Source: Methylomonas fluvii
GTDB taxonomy: Bacteria; Pseudomonadota; Gammaproteobacteria; Methylococcales; Methylomonadaceae
Assembly (NCBI RefSeq): GCF_014850975.1
Contig: NZ_JACXST010000002.1
Location: 868,001-932,000, forward strand
Direction: 5' to 3'
DNA length: 64,000 nt
The notes beneath the pieces are model-generated. The model searched no databases. It saw only the letters and a program-made list of their open reading frames with translations, and had not been told where the DNA came from. Below are positions 10,001 to 18,476 of this stretch, in pieces; the stretch's first letter is position 1, and each line of letters starts with the position of its first letter. The translations under genes and the position numbers were made by a program.

Positions 10001-10312
10001 GGGCAATATCTCGACGTCAATCTTGCAGTAATCGCCGCGAATCTCGCTGTGCAAATGCTTGACACCGGGAATATCGTGAATCGCTTCTTCAATGGGCACA
10101 CATACCGATTCTTCAACTTCTGCGGTACCGGCGCCAGGGTATTGGGTGTTGACCACAATCTGATGCGGACTAAAGCGCGGAAACACTTCCTTATCCACAT
10201 CGGCAATGCCCATTAAGCCGCCACTCATGATTAAAAGCATCAGCAAGTTGGCGGCAACAGGATTGGCGGCAAACCAAGCCAGTAAATTTCCGGAGCGCAG
10301 GCGTTTAGTCAT
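7091..10312 (-). CDS. RND-family efflux permease (AcrB/MMPL type)
   Basis: 1073-residue inner-membrane proton-driven pump. An N-terminal helix (NPVAANLLMLLIMSGG) precedes the first porter loop. A second helix block has the paired acidic residues of the proton relay (MGILVDDAIIIGE, near residue 400), followed by the second porter loop and a C-terminal helix block. The divergent N-terminus and the VDKEVFPRFSP segment place it with the less-studied RND permeases often linked to NodT-type outer-membrane channels, not the AcrB/MexB drug pumps. It overlaps the adaptor gene and lies upstream of tonB. In this context I infer export of the metallophore or recycling from the periplasm, as PvdRT-OpmQ does for pyoverdine; a drug substrate cannot be excluded. 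Confidence 0.9.
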   Translation of the reverse strand: MTKRLRSGNLLAWFAANPVAANLLMLLIMSGGLMGIADVDKEVFPRFSPHQIVVNTQYPGAGTAEVEESVCVPIEEAIHDIPGVKHLHSEIRGDYCKIDVEILPEVSREQVMASVQSKVQAIPKLPKQLEKIQVLPGNRTEDDGVIWVALHGNTDAFTLQSFGEHIQQQLAAIPGVSKARNYGEMAYELAIEISPDKLRQYQMTLDEVAQAVRKASVDLPGGLIKNPNGELLLRVNQRAKDADAVGALIIKTLPDGNRVRLNQIANIKDGLEERLSEWHHNGEIAQGWEVHTTQDSVAVARQVKATVERLRQQLPAGLRLITWWDDSQAYDERIDTLLEDGLSGFLLVCLVLSLFLRVRVALWAGVGIFTSVLGAFWLMPALDVSLNMLSLFGFLLAMGILVDDAIIIGESVHQRQCQNPEPGKKPRSPLQATIQGVQDVALPVTLSVLIVLVAFLPGLFLPGWGGQMMKPICLVMILTLVFSLVEALLILPSHLVSDVESTVNPSRLQRIRQRLNHRLDRFVEQVYRPFLESAIAWRYLTASLFLGLIVFCAALVASDTVRQSINPDVTKDSFWVSMQLPQSAPYSEAKALATKVEQALFSLRDELDGLQQNNLPTSPTVKAAHADENSVIVGVETIIWEHGAGIWLEFSPVGRQRIKVEDFIRQWRERIGDIGRGKVDFIYKEGDVPYDIELLLGATDSELLPTAAAHLKQQLQVLPGVYDVVDSSEPGKPEIKLSLKPNAERLGLRLEQLAEQVHHGYYGDEVHRFLRGRSEVKVMVRYPLGQRQSLETLKQQPIRLPNGSTAPLGELADIQLAPGYSRLVREDRQRVLKVQARVNPALADANALYAQLETNQIPALQQALPGLTVQIGQQRQEQEAILAAFAKNTLIALLVIYALIAVPFKSYSKPLIFLLAAPVAWCGAVLAHWAFGLPLSMESLVGMIAASGVVVNDSLVLLDYIRQHGEDDQPLEHLIIDACSSRFRAILLAFLTNFAGFLPTLLETSPQAQFLIPMTLSLSAGLLIGMTASLILTPVCYAIIARRDPQQHARNITDSSPSLAQPAECHAQYPKKY

Positions 10313-11468
10313 TCAGCACCTTGAGCGTTGTGCCGGCAATGGCAATGGGCAATTCAGAAACAATCACCCGATCACCCGGATTTAAACCGGCTTGAATCAC
10401 CACCGCATTGGTTTCGCTGCGGACGATCTCCACAGGACGAATCTCCAGCTTTTGCTCGATATTGACCAATTTGACGGTCTGCGTCGGACTAATGGCATTG
10501 CGCGGCAAGCGATAAACACCGGCGCGTTCGGCGCCTTCAATCTCGGCATGTACAAACAGGCCTTTTACCAACGGCGGTCGATTGGCGATGGCTTGAAAAG
10601 GTTGGTTGACCTGTGCAACTAGGTACCATTGGCCACTGTCTTCGGACACGGCCGCTTCGCTGCGGACAATCTGGCCCAGCCATTGGTGCTGGCTGCCACT
10701 CAATTCGGCAGTCAAGGTCACCTTAGGCCATAGACTGGCATCACGCTGCGGCAAGGCTAAGGGCAAATTCAAAAACCCCAGTTGGTCACTGCTGATCGGT
10801 AAACGTACTTCGGCTTTATCGCTAGCGTAAATCCGCGCCACTACCGCACCCGATGCTAAAAACTGGCCAACGCCAGCCTGTTTAGTCAGAATGCGCCCGG
10901 CAAACGGTGCGTGTAGCTCACAGCGGCTGCGATTGAGTTGGGCTTTCGCTAGATCGGCTTGCGCGGCTAGCAGTTTGGCGTGGGCTTCGGCCAATTGCGG
11001 TTTGCGCAAGGCCAGTTCGCTGGCGTCGCCTTCGCCCAGGGCCTGCCATTCGCTGTGGGCTTGTGCCACTTGTGCCTGTTCGGCGATCAACACCCGCTTA
11101 GCTTCGGCAACGCGGGCTTGGGCTGCGGTAATGGCGTAGTCGTAATCGCGAGGATCGATGGTGAGCAGTAACTCACCGGCTGTGAAGAAGCCACCCGCGA
11201 CCAACGCCGGATGCATCTGCACCACTTTGCCCGCCACTTCGCTGACCAGATCGATTTCCTCGCGCGGCGTGACGACACCTTGCGACACCACATTCAGGCG
11301 CAGGGTTTGCGGCTCAACGCGCATTACGCTGACTTCGGGAATGGTCGCAACAGTCGCTTGAGATTCAGTCTTGGGACGCAAGGCAAATACCGCCCAACTG
11401 GCAGCGGCAGTGGTCAGCAACACGGCGACCGGTAACACGATTTTGAGTGACGCAGCCGACCACTTCAT
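10305..11468 (-). CDS. RND membrane-fusion (periplasmic adaptor) protein
   Basis: 387-residue HlyD/AcrA-family adaptor. An uncleaved or lipid-free N-terminal helix (about 8-28) is followed by the first half of a lipoyl domain, a helical hairpin (about 115-180, Ala/Gln/Glu-rich) and the second lipoyl half with the motif RCELHAPFAGRI. A beta-barrel and membrane-proximal domain complete it, ending in the usual GLNPGDRVIVSELP. It bridges the RND pump and the outer-membrane channel. It overlaps the channel gene (ATGA) and the pump gene by a few bases, so the three are co-translated. Confidence 0.92.
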   Translation of the reverse strand: MKWSAASLKIVLPVAVLLTTAAASWAVFALRPKTESQATVATIPEVSVMRVEPQTLRLNVVSQGVVTPREEIDLVSEVAGKVVQMHPALVAGGFFTAGELLLTIDPRDYDYAITAAQARVAEAKRVLIAEQAQVAQAHSEWQALGEGDASELALRKPQLAEAHAKLLAAQADLAKAQLNRSRCELHAPFAGRILTKQAGVGQFLASGAVVARIYASDKAEVRLPISSDQLGFLNLPLALPQRDASLWPKVTLTAELSGSQHQWLGQIVRSEAAVSEDSGQWYLVAQVNQPFQAIANRPPLVKGLFVHAEIEGAERAGVYRLPRNAISPTQTVKLVNIEQKLEIRPVEIVRSETNAVVIQAGLNPGDRVIVSELPIAIAGTTLKVLND

Positions 11469-12952
11469 ACCGCACCGCCCAACGCTAGATACAGACTAAT
11501 CCGGTTGGTGAGCAATTGCCGCTGCACCGCCAGATGGGCGCTTTGCGCATTCAGCGTACTGCGATAACTGTCCAGCAAAGTCAAAATCTCGATCAGACCT
11601 TGCCGGTAGGAATACACCGCCAGTTTGCGGCTGGCTTCGGTTTGTGAAACGGCTTCGCGCAAGGCTTGCTCCTGTTCACGCAAGTGGCTTTCGGCGGCCA
11701 AGGTCTGTTCCACTTCGCGGAAGGCTTTCAAGGCTACGCTTTGGTACTGGTTATACGCGTCTTCGACGTTGGCTTGTTTGAGGCGAATATCGGCTTGTAA
11801 ACGATCGCCGGTGAACAAGGGTTGTGCCAAGCCAGCCGCTAGATTCCAAGCGGCGGCACGGGGATCGATGATTTCGGTCAGGGCCGGGCTGCTGGTGCCA
11901 CCGATGGCAGTTAAAGTGACGCGCGGCAGCAAAGCCTTCTCGCTGCTGGCCAAGCGTTGATCGGCAGCTTGTAAGCGCTTAAAGGCTGCCACCACGTCCG
12001 GCCGGCGGTTGAGCAGTTCGGACGGTAAACCGGCGGCCAGGGTTACAGGCGGCTCTGGCAAATGCTGCGCTTTGGTAGGGGCAAACTCATTCGCCGGATA
12101 GTCAACCGTCGTAACATCAAAACTAGGATAACGCCCCAGCAAGGTCTGCAACTGCTTATGCAGCAATTGCACATCATTGTGCATCTGGGCTGATTGTGCT
12201 TCTGCATTCGCCAAGTCAGTCAATGCCAGCCGTAAATCCAGACCACGGGTCAAGCCTTTATTGAAGCGACCACGCACCAACTCGACAATCACGCTGCGGT
12301 CTTTGACAGACTGCGCCGCCACTTGGGCCTGCAATCGAGCCTCTAGCCATTGAAAGTACACCTGAGCAAGCCCTGCCGCTAACGACAAACGCGCGGCCTG
12401 ATAGTCTTCGCTCACCGCCACTGCTTCTTCCAGCGCGGCTTGTTGGGACGCTTTGATACGGCCCCATACATCCAGCTCCCAACTTAAATTGAACAAAGCC
12501 AAAAGCTGGCCGGACTCACTGCTCAAAGCATCTTTGCCACGTTGATAGCCCGGTGTGAAATACAGTTGCGGCAAACGTCCAGCGCCGGCAATTGTGGCTT
12601 GTTCCTTGGCGGCATCGACCCGCGCGGCGGCGGCTTGCAAATCAAAATTATGGATTAAACCATCCTCTATCAAAGAGGTTAACGTGTGGTCGTTGAAGGT
12701 GGTCAGCCAATCGGTAACTGATTGGTCCCTGGGCAGTGCCGGACTTTGCCATTGCGCTGGCAAAGCAATATCCAACGTGTTCGGGTCGCGCTCTGGAATC
12801 GAATGGCAAGCGGGCAGCACAATAAACGCCAACAGGGGAAACATCGCTAACCTTGATGCGTGGCTTTTTTTCGCAGTGCACTTTGCGTAGTCGATGATTG
12901 ACACCCAAGACTGCGGGCTCGATTTTTGTGTGGGTAATCGTGGTATGGACAT
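11465..12952 (-). CDS. Outer-membrane efflux channel, NodT family lipoprotein
   Basis: TolC-like outer-membrane factor that completes the tripartite pump. I start it at the ATG at 12952, which overlaps the stop of the PepSY gene as TAATG, giving 495 residues; the open frame continues upstream but without support. A hydrophobic stretch ends in the lipobox LPAC, so the mature protein is probably lipidated at that Cys. Two repeated OEP domains follow, with typical phrases LPSELLNRRPDVVAAFKRLQ and DRLQADIRLKQANVEDAYNQ. A basic stretch of about 40 residues before the hydrophobic core makes this signal unusually long, so a later ATG in front of FPLLAFIVLPAC is a possible alternative. Confidence 0.88.
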   Translation of the reverse strand: MSIPRLPTQKSSPQSWVSIIDYAKCTAKKSHASRLAMFPLLAFIVLPACHSIPERDPNTLDIALPAQWQSPALPRDQSVTDWLTTFNDHTLTSLIEDGLIHNFDLQAAAARVDAAKEQATIAGAGRLPQLYFTPGYQRGKDALSSESGQLLALFNLSWELDVWGRIKASQQAALEEAVAVSEDYQAARLSLAAGLAQVYFQWLEARLQAQVAAQSVKDRSVIVELVRGRFNKGLTRGLDLRLALTDLANAEAQSAQMHNDVQLLHKQLQTLLGRYPSFDVTTVDYPANEFAPTKAQHLPEPPVTLAAGLPSELLNRRPDVVAAFKRLQAADQRLASSEKALLPRVTLTAIGGTSSPALTEIIDPRAAAWNLAAGLAQPLFTGDRLQADIRLKQANVEDAYNQYQSVALKAFREVEQTLAAESHLREQEQALREAVSQTEASRKLAVYSYRQGLIEILTLLDSYRSTLNAQSAHLAVQRQLLTNRISLYLALGGAV

Positions 12953-14145
12953 TAACGGCGTTTCTTTGACCAGATGACGACGCCTGTTACCGATAACATC
13001 ACAATGACCAAGCCCAATACACAAACAAACAGTCTATACGGCAGACCAAAAACATTAGCCATATGCAAGGCCATTAACCAGGAAGTGATGGTATTGCCGT
13101 TATATTGACCGGTGGGGAGCAGCAACATTTTTTGTTGTCCGTTATTGGCGTCAATCACCACTCGCGTTTGACCTTCATGATCCTGAATATCAAGACTGCT
13201 GCGTACGCAATAGACGTAGAACCCTTTGGCTTGATTAAACCAAATGGCCACAGGTGCTTCGATTTGGAATCCGTGTTCGACAGCAGCATGGCTCATGGCC
13301 TGATGAGCCATGCGATAAGCCGCGCGTAAATCGATTGCAGGATGAACTAAGGGTTCCGGTAAATCTTCAATTTCAGTCCAGGGTTGGTGATAATCACTAA
13401 CTGATTGCATGACCTTTTGATAAACAGTATCACCCAGGTTCATATAGACGCTCGACCAGGCAAATACTAATAAAGCCAACCATAGCCACAGTCCGCCAGC
13501 GCGGTGCAAATCGTAATTGATTCGAAAAGACGAGCCACGCCATTTGATCAGCCAAGCACGACGCCAGCGTTGCCAAAACGACGAGGCACTGGACTTATTG
13601 TCTTGAGCGACAAACACCTTAGCCGGTAAAGTTAAGTAAAAACCAACAAAACAGTCGATGGTCCAGATCAAGGCGGTGATACCTAAAATCCACATCCCGA
13701 CATCATCCAATGCCAGGTTGAAGTGCAGCTTATAGAGAAAAGGCATGAGATTGGTCATGCCTTCAGAAATGACTCCCCAACGCCGCCGCCCCAGTTCCGA
13801 TCCAGTGTAAGGATCGAGAATCAATTGATCGTAATTCAACTCAAACAATTGACCGGTTTGCTCATTTTGATGCGGTGATACCGAAAATTGTACGGCAGAG
13901 GCACTCATCCATAAGGATTGCACACTAGCCTGCGGCTCAATGCATTTATCAGCGTTATCAATGAGAGTATCAAAAGCTATAGGCGCACGGCCATTAGCTG
14001 CAACATAAAACTGGGGATTGAACGCGCCATCCAGCTCCTTGTAAAACGCCAGTAAACTGCCGGTCAATCCTACAACGACTAAGAAAATGGTCATCGCTAA
14101 ACCGGTATAGCGATGAACAAGCACCCATAATGGGCGGATCTTCAT
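12952..14145 (-). CDS. PepSY-TM protein, probable ferric-siderophore reductase
   Basis: Inner-membrane protein of about 397 residues with the PepSY-associated four-helix layout: helix 1 at VHRYTGLAMTIFLVVVGLTG, two central helices and a C-terminal one. Histidines occur at the positions where FoxB/FpvG-type proteins bind heme (VHRYTG, LHFNL, DLHRAGG, LHMAN). Family members reduce ferric siderophores at the inner membrane. The start at 14145 is preferred because GGAG lies five to six bases upstream. It is the first gene of the operon PepSY - channel - adaptor - pump - small protein - tonB - exbB - exbD; the promoter should lie in the 190 bases before it, shared with the divergent cysC. Confidence 0.85.
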   Translation of the reverse strand: MKIRPLWVLVHRYTGLAMTIFLVVVGLTGSLLAFYKELDGAFNPQFYVAANGRAPIAFDTLIDNADKCIEPQASVQSLWMSASAVQFSVSPHQNEQTGQLFELNYDQLILDPYTGSELGRRRWGVISEGMTNLMPFLYKLHFNLALDDVGMWILGITALIWTIDCFVGFYLTLPAKVFVAQDNKSSASSFWQRWRRAWLIKWRGSSFRINYDLHRAGGLWLWLALLVFAWSSVYMNLGDTVYQKVMQSVSDYHQPWTEIEDLPEPLVHPAIDLRAAYRMAHQAMSHAAVEHGFQIEAPVAIWFNQAKGFYVYCVRSSLDIQDHEGQTRVVIDANNGQQKMLLLPTGQYNGNTITSWLMALHMANVFGLPYRLFVCVLGLVIVMLSVTGVVIWSKKRR

Positions 14146-14336
14146 AAAAACTCCAAAATCTTTATCGTTCAAATAAGCTGCAATCAGTATTAATGAGAAG
14201 ACGATTTAGTCATGAAAATACCGCCTACTGACCATAGGAATTCAACGCTGAGTAACTTAAGGGCAATAATCGTCTCCCTTATAAAGTAAAGTCTTAGCGG
14301 CTTACATCATTACTCACATTATTATTGATTGGATTC

Positions 14337-14991
14337 ATGCGCATGGAATATGGCAAAAACATTGTCTGGCATCATTCTCAAATATCACGATCTCACCGGG
14401 AAGCCCTGAACGGGGCATCGGTCGGTCATTTTGTGGTTCACTGGGTTGTCTGGAGCAGGGAAGTCAAGCCTGGCACACGCTGTAGAGGCTCAGTTGCATC
14501 AGCGAAGTTGCCGTACGTTTGTATTGGATGGTGATAACATCCGCCACGGTCTTTCGAAAGATTTAGGCTTTGAAGACGCTGATAGACGAGAGAATATCCG
14601 CCGCATTGCGGAGGTGGCCAAGTTAATGCTTGATGCAGGAAATATCACCCTAACGGCGTTTATATCACCTTTCAGATTGGAAAGAGAGCTCGCTCGGCAT
14701 ACCGTAGCGGATGGCGATTTTATAGAAATTTACTGCAACTGCGATTTGAAGGTCTGCGAGCAGCGAGACGTCAAAGGACTCTATCGAAAGGCAAGACTCG
14801 GTGAAATAGCACACTTCACCGGTATTTCATCCCCCTACGAGCCACCAGAAAACCCGGAGATAGTGGTTGATACCGATCAGATGAGTATTGAGGAATGTTT
14901 AGACCACATATTCAATCACTTGCAAAAAATGGGCATTTTGTCTCCCATCCCAGCCTTACCTAAAGCCTTAAAACGGTCATCGACAAAATGA
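14337..14991 (+). pseudogene. cysC: Adenylylsulfate kinase CysC, frameshifted
   Basis: Makes PAPS from APS and ATP. The N-terminal part (NIVWHHSQISRSHREALNG) reads in one frame from an ATG at 14337 or 14343, and the rest in another, with the P-loop GLSGAGKSS, DGDNIRHGL, the RRENIRR segment and AFISPFR. The frames join exactly as ALNG-HRSVILWFTGLSG if the run GGGG at 14412-14415 is read as GGG, so one extra G disrupts the gene. A product beginning at the ATG at 14431 would lose the strand before the P-loop but keep the P-loop. Whether the extra base is real or a sequencing error cannot be seen. No other sulfate-assimilation gene and no sulfotransferase is in the window. Confidence 0.85.
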
Positions 14992-15034
14992 CTAAAGTTA
15001 GTGGAGTCGATAGTGAAATCAAAAAGATAATGGC

Positions 15035-15988
15035 TTAACCCACAATAACTACCCAGTCGGTTACATAAGTCATTTTAATATCCATGGTACTTTGCAATAC
15101 TTTTAGCATATCGTGTGAGTCTCTAATACTTAGGCGACCATTCACTTTTAGTTGCCGCAATGAATCATCTCTAAAGAAAACCATTCCTGGATGATACCGA
15201 TTGATAGCATCAATAACCGACTCCAAGGTTTCATTTTCGTACGCCAAAAATCCGTTAATCCAAGAAGTAGCCAGTTTTGAATCCAATTTTTTAGGTTGAC
15301 CGATCTTGGTGTCGTAAACGGCTACCATTTCATCCTCGCCTAAAACAACAGGATCTTTCCAAATTTGATTGTCAGAGACTTCGACACGACCGGAGAGTAC
15401 TTTGATCTCGTCACGCTCTTTCCGATGATTGACAAAAAATCGAGTGCCCAATACGCGCGTCGTTGAATGATCCGCATGGACTAAAAATGGGCGACTGGGG
15501 TCAGGTTTAACATCAAAAAAAACCTCCCCCTTAAATAACTCAACAGATCGTTTGCCGTCTTTCATATTGACGGCGATCGCGCTGTCTGTGTTAAGCATGG
15601 CCGTGGAGCCATCCTCTAATAGAACAGTTTTACGCTCCCCTATGGCCGACGAATAATCCGCTTTGAATAAAATCCGCATTTGACCACTAAGCGACACTGC
15701 CAGTACCAAGCACGCGGCAAGAGCCAATGGCATTCTGGTGTTGATATAACGCTTTTTAGAGTGCTTGGGGGCAATGCCATGTACTTTAGCGCTGATGCTT
15801 AGGCTTTTTAACAGATCCGTATCGCCCCACATGGCGCATACTTCATTAAAGGCGTCACGGTGCTCAGCCGCTAGATTAAGCCAATGTTCGAAAGATGTCC
15901 TATCCTCGGTATTTACGTTATCGGCGCGCAAACGGATAAACCATGCCACGGCCTGCTCGTCTATATTGTCGTTCAGATCGGAGTCCAA
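15035..15988 (-). CDS. FecR-family anti-sigma regulator
   Basis: 317-residue inner-membrane regulator of an ECF sigma factor. The cytoplasmic N-terminus has the DUF4880-type sequence EQAVAWFIRLRADN and FEHWLNLAAEHRDAF. One membrane helix lies near 88-106, then the FecR domain (GERKTVLLEDGSTAMLNTDS, FLVHADHSTTRVLGTRFFV), and a C-terminal STN-like domain that contacts the receptor. The only possible start is TTG at 15988, since an in-frame TAG lies three codons upstream; no good Shine-Dalgarno is visible. Its likely partners are the FecI-type sigma at 20953 and the STN-bearing receptor at 28298-30737. Separation of fecR from fecI by two genes is unusual. Confidence 0.9.
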   Translation of the reverse strand: MDSDLNDNIDEQAVAWFIRLRADNVNTEDRTSFEHWLNLAAEHRDAFNEVCAMWGDTDLLKSLSISAKVHGIAPKHSKKRYINTRMPLALAACLVLAVSLSGQMRILFKADYSSAIGERKTVLLEDGSTAMLNTDSAIAVNMKDGKRSVELFKGEVFFDVKPDPSRPFLVHADHSTTRVLGTRFFVNHRKERDEIKVLSGRVEVSDNQIWKDPVVLGEDEMVAVYDTKIGQPKKLDSKLATSWINGFLAYENETLESVIDAINRYHPGMVFFRDDSLRQLKVNGRLSIRDSHDMLKVLQSTMDIKMTYVTDWVVIVG

Positions 15989-16076
15989 AATATTCTACAG
16001 ATAGTGAGTTAAAAAACGGTTTATCATTTTAACGAATTCTAATTTCATTGATTCAGTTATATCGTCTTCTGCCAGG

Positions 16077-18461
16077 TTATTCCGGTTTTAACACCAGTTT
16101 ATGTTGGGGTTTGCCAGTCACCAAGGGCATTGGTAAGCCTTCTACCCAAAAAGATTGCTGATCCTTGTAATAGCCAGATAGCGGATGCCCGGATTGTCCG
16201 CCAGGCATATGTAAAATGCCTTCAGATAAGTGACCGGGGGATGCCACCAAGCGCTCGCTAGCCCCAAAATCTGGGCCAGTTACCCGCACGCAGAATCCGC
16301 CGCATCCAGCTAACGGTTGACGTGGCATATCTAATGCAAAGGAAAGCAAAGGCAACGCCCTGGAGAACGGGTGGGCGTGGCCGACGATGTTTTGCTTACC
16401 CCAGGTAAGATCAGTCAAGCTGACATCAGGATGACGAGACATTACCGTTGACGCGCTAACCTCCAGTTGCGCCAGGATAAATTGATCCCAAGTCTTATGA
16501 CGCCCAGCTTCCGGCAATAATTGCGTCGGGTTTTCCGTTAACAATGCTTGCAACGGTGTGTCGACATAATTCCAGTTATAAACAAAATTTTTGTCGGCTT
16601 GCTTGCTTGCATTTAGAAAAGGCGTAAACACCGAATCAATCAATTGCTTGCGGAATTCCACCAATATCGGTAATCCCAAACTTGCAATATCAGCTCTACC
16701 GTTCCAACTTATCAAATAATCTCTTAACGCGATTAACTCCGGCTTTTGCGCTAAAACGTCTGGCGACAATGCTTTCAATGCTAATTGCTGGTAATAGTCA
16801 TAAAATTCAGTTTGGGTATCTTGCTGAAGATTGAACAACGACCATTCGCTATGGGCTGTCGCTTGCTTGATTTGTTGAGTGATACGGTACGCTCGGTAGC
16901 CATTAACAAATTGATGACCAATGACGAATGGAAAGTCTGCAGCGAATCGCCGATCATTGGCCGACACTAAAAAACCTTCGGTGGGATCAACGGATTGCGG
17001 CATTTCATTGGGTTGAATGTAGCCTTGCCATCCTGTTTTACCATCGGCCCACGAATGACTGATTGCCCCATCGCCGCCCAATCGGCGAGGAATCTTACCT
17101 GTCAATGTCCAGGCAATGTGCCCATACTCATCTGCCAATAAAACGTTCAATTGCGGTCCGCCGGCGCGTTTAGCAATAGCTAACGACTCATTCAAGGATT
17201 TGCTTCCTTCCAAATCAGCAATACCGATATTAACCGCATCCGTATCCAAAGCCACCCAATGAATGGCAACCGGCTGCCCCAATAACGGTTGCGCCGCGAC
17301 CGGCCCCCATTGCGTTTCTCTAATCGTTAATGCTTTGGGCTCTGAGCTTTTGATCTGTATCGTTTCATGCCGTTCTTGGAAGTCTTGCCAATGATCGCCA
17401 ACTCGGTATTGCCCGGCGTTGTCAGGATTGATTTCAAGTTTGACCAAATCCAAAAAGTCTCCGCTGAGGTTGGTTACTCCCCAAGCCACATGCTGGTTAC
17501 TACCTGAAACAAGAAAGGGAGTGCCAGGCAAATTTAGGCCGACCGCCCGTACCTCGGGATATTGAAGCTCAACGCGATACCAAATGTTCGGGACACTAAT
17601 CCCCAAATGCATATCATTTGCCAGTATCGCGCGACCATCGCTTGTTTTGCTGCCACTAACTGCCCAGGCATTGGAGCCTGCTAGCGTTTCATCGGGAGCC
17701 TTAGCTAAGCTTTCCAAACTAGGTGACTGTCCTGCCAGCAGTGTTTGCATGGCAGGCACGGGAATACTTTGCGGCGGCCTGAGGGATTTGGTGTATCCCA
17801 TCAAGTCGTCTGTGAACCGGTCACTATCCGGTGTCAAGAATGCCATGACATCAGGTGGTAAGGTCTGATCCATAATACTAAGCGTCCGTTCGCTATGCTC
17901 AGCCCAAGCGGTCAAGTTTTCAAACATCCCTAACACAACCAGTAAGCAATCTTCGGCCCGCCACGGCTCAGGCTGGTAACCCAACACTTTAAACTCAAAG
18001 GGAAGAGCAGGGTTTTGCTGCAGATAGCTGTTGATGCCATCCGCATACGCCTCTAAATACTGACGATGAACTGCAGGCTGCTTAGATAAAATTTGCTGAA
18101 CTCTGACATTGAAACCATAGGTTCTTGATAGCAAGTCGCTCTTGATAGCCATTTCGCCAAATATCTCAGCTAATCGTCCAGCGCTCTTGCGGCGCATCAA
18201 ATCCATTTGAAACAAACGATCACGAGCTGTGACATAACCTAGCGCGCGCGCCGCATCGAGTCGATTACTAGCGCTGATAAGCGGAATACCGTAAGCATCC
18301 GTGTCAACAGTGACTGATGAAGACAACTTGGCCAATTTGAATTCGCCGTCCAGCGCAGGCAGTGATTGCAACCACCAGCGATAACCAAAGCCACTTGCAG
18401 CAACAACTAATAGTCCAATTGAGCCAAGCCCAACACCCAGCCATTTTTTAGGTTTAGCCAT
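16077..18461 (-). CDS. S45 (penicillin-amidase family) N-terminal nucleophile acylase, PvdQ-like role
   Basis: 794-residue Ntn hydrolase. A membrane or signal helix (about 9-29) directs it to the periplasm. The sequence AGSNAWAVSG gives the autocleavage site Gly262-Ser263; Ser263 becomes the N-terminal nucleophile of the beta chain, and the linker before it is excised. NDMHLG, the following beta-chain strand and the HPFSRALPL / ASPGHLSEGILHMPGGQSGHP region near the C-terminus fit the family. In pyoverdine biosynthesis PvdQ removes the fatty acid from the exported precursor. Here the gene sits next to a PvdE-like exporter and the NRPS begins with a fatty-acyl ligase, so the same role is likely. 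Quorum-signal or beta-lactam hydrolysis is possible but less supported. Confidence 0.88.
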   Translation of the reverse strand: MAKPKKWLGVGLGSIGLLVVAASGFGYRWWLQSLPALDGEFKLAKLSSSVTVDTDAYGIPLISASNRLDAARALGYVTARDRLFQMDLMRRKSAGRLAEIFGEMAIKSDLLSRTYGFNVRVQQILSKQPAVHRQYLEAYADGINSYLQQNPALPFEFKVLGYQPEPWRAEDCLLVVLGMFENLTAWAEHSERTLSIMDQTLPPDVMAFLTPDSDRFTDDLMGYTKSLRPPQSIPVPAMQTLLAGQSPSLESLAKAPDETLAGSNAWAVSGSKTSDGRAILANDMHLGISVPNIWYRVELQYPEVRAVGLNLPGTPFLVSGSNQHVAWGVTNLSGDFLDLVKLEINPDNAGQYRVGDHWQDFQERHETIQIKSSEPKALTIRETQWGPVAAQPLLGQPVAIHWVALDTDAVNIGIADLEGSKSLNESLAIAKRAGGPQLNVLLADEYGHIAWTLTGKIPRRLGGDGAISHSWADGKTGWQGYIQPNEMPQSVDPTEGFLVSANDRRFAADFPFVIGHQFVNGYRAYRITQQIKQATAHSEWSLFNLQQDTQTEFYDYYQQLALKALSPDVLAQKPELIALRDYLISWNGRADIASLGLPILVEFRKQLIDSVFTPFLNASKQADKNFVYNWNYVDTPLQALLTENPTQLLPEAGRHKTWDQFILAQLEVSASTVMSRHPDVSLTDLTWGKQNIVGHAHPFSRALPLLSFALDMPRQPLAGCGGFCVRVTGPDFGASERLVASPGHLSEGILHMPGGQSGHPLSGYYKDQQSFWVEGLPMPLVTGKPQHKLVLKPE

Positions 18462-18476
18462 GGTCGCTCACCCGCA

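Noticed and set aside
14300-14332. Possible Fur-like palindrome between cysC and the PepSY gene (ATCATTACTCACATTATTATTG region)
   Set aside because: It matches the Fur consensus only loosely, and AT-rich sequence gives such matches by chance; a scored matrix scan would be needed.
16077-18461. Penicillin acylase as a beta-lactam degradation gene
   Set aside because: S45 enzymes next to PvdE-like exporters and FAAL-initiated NRPS genes more likely remove a fatty acid from the peptide.
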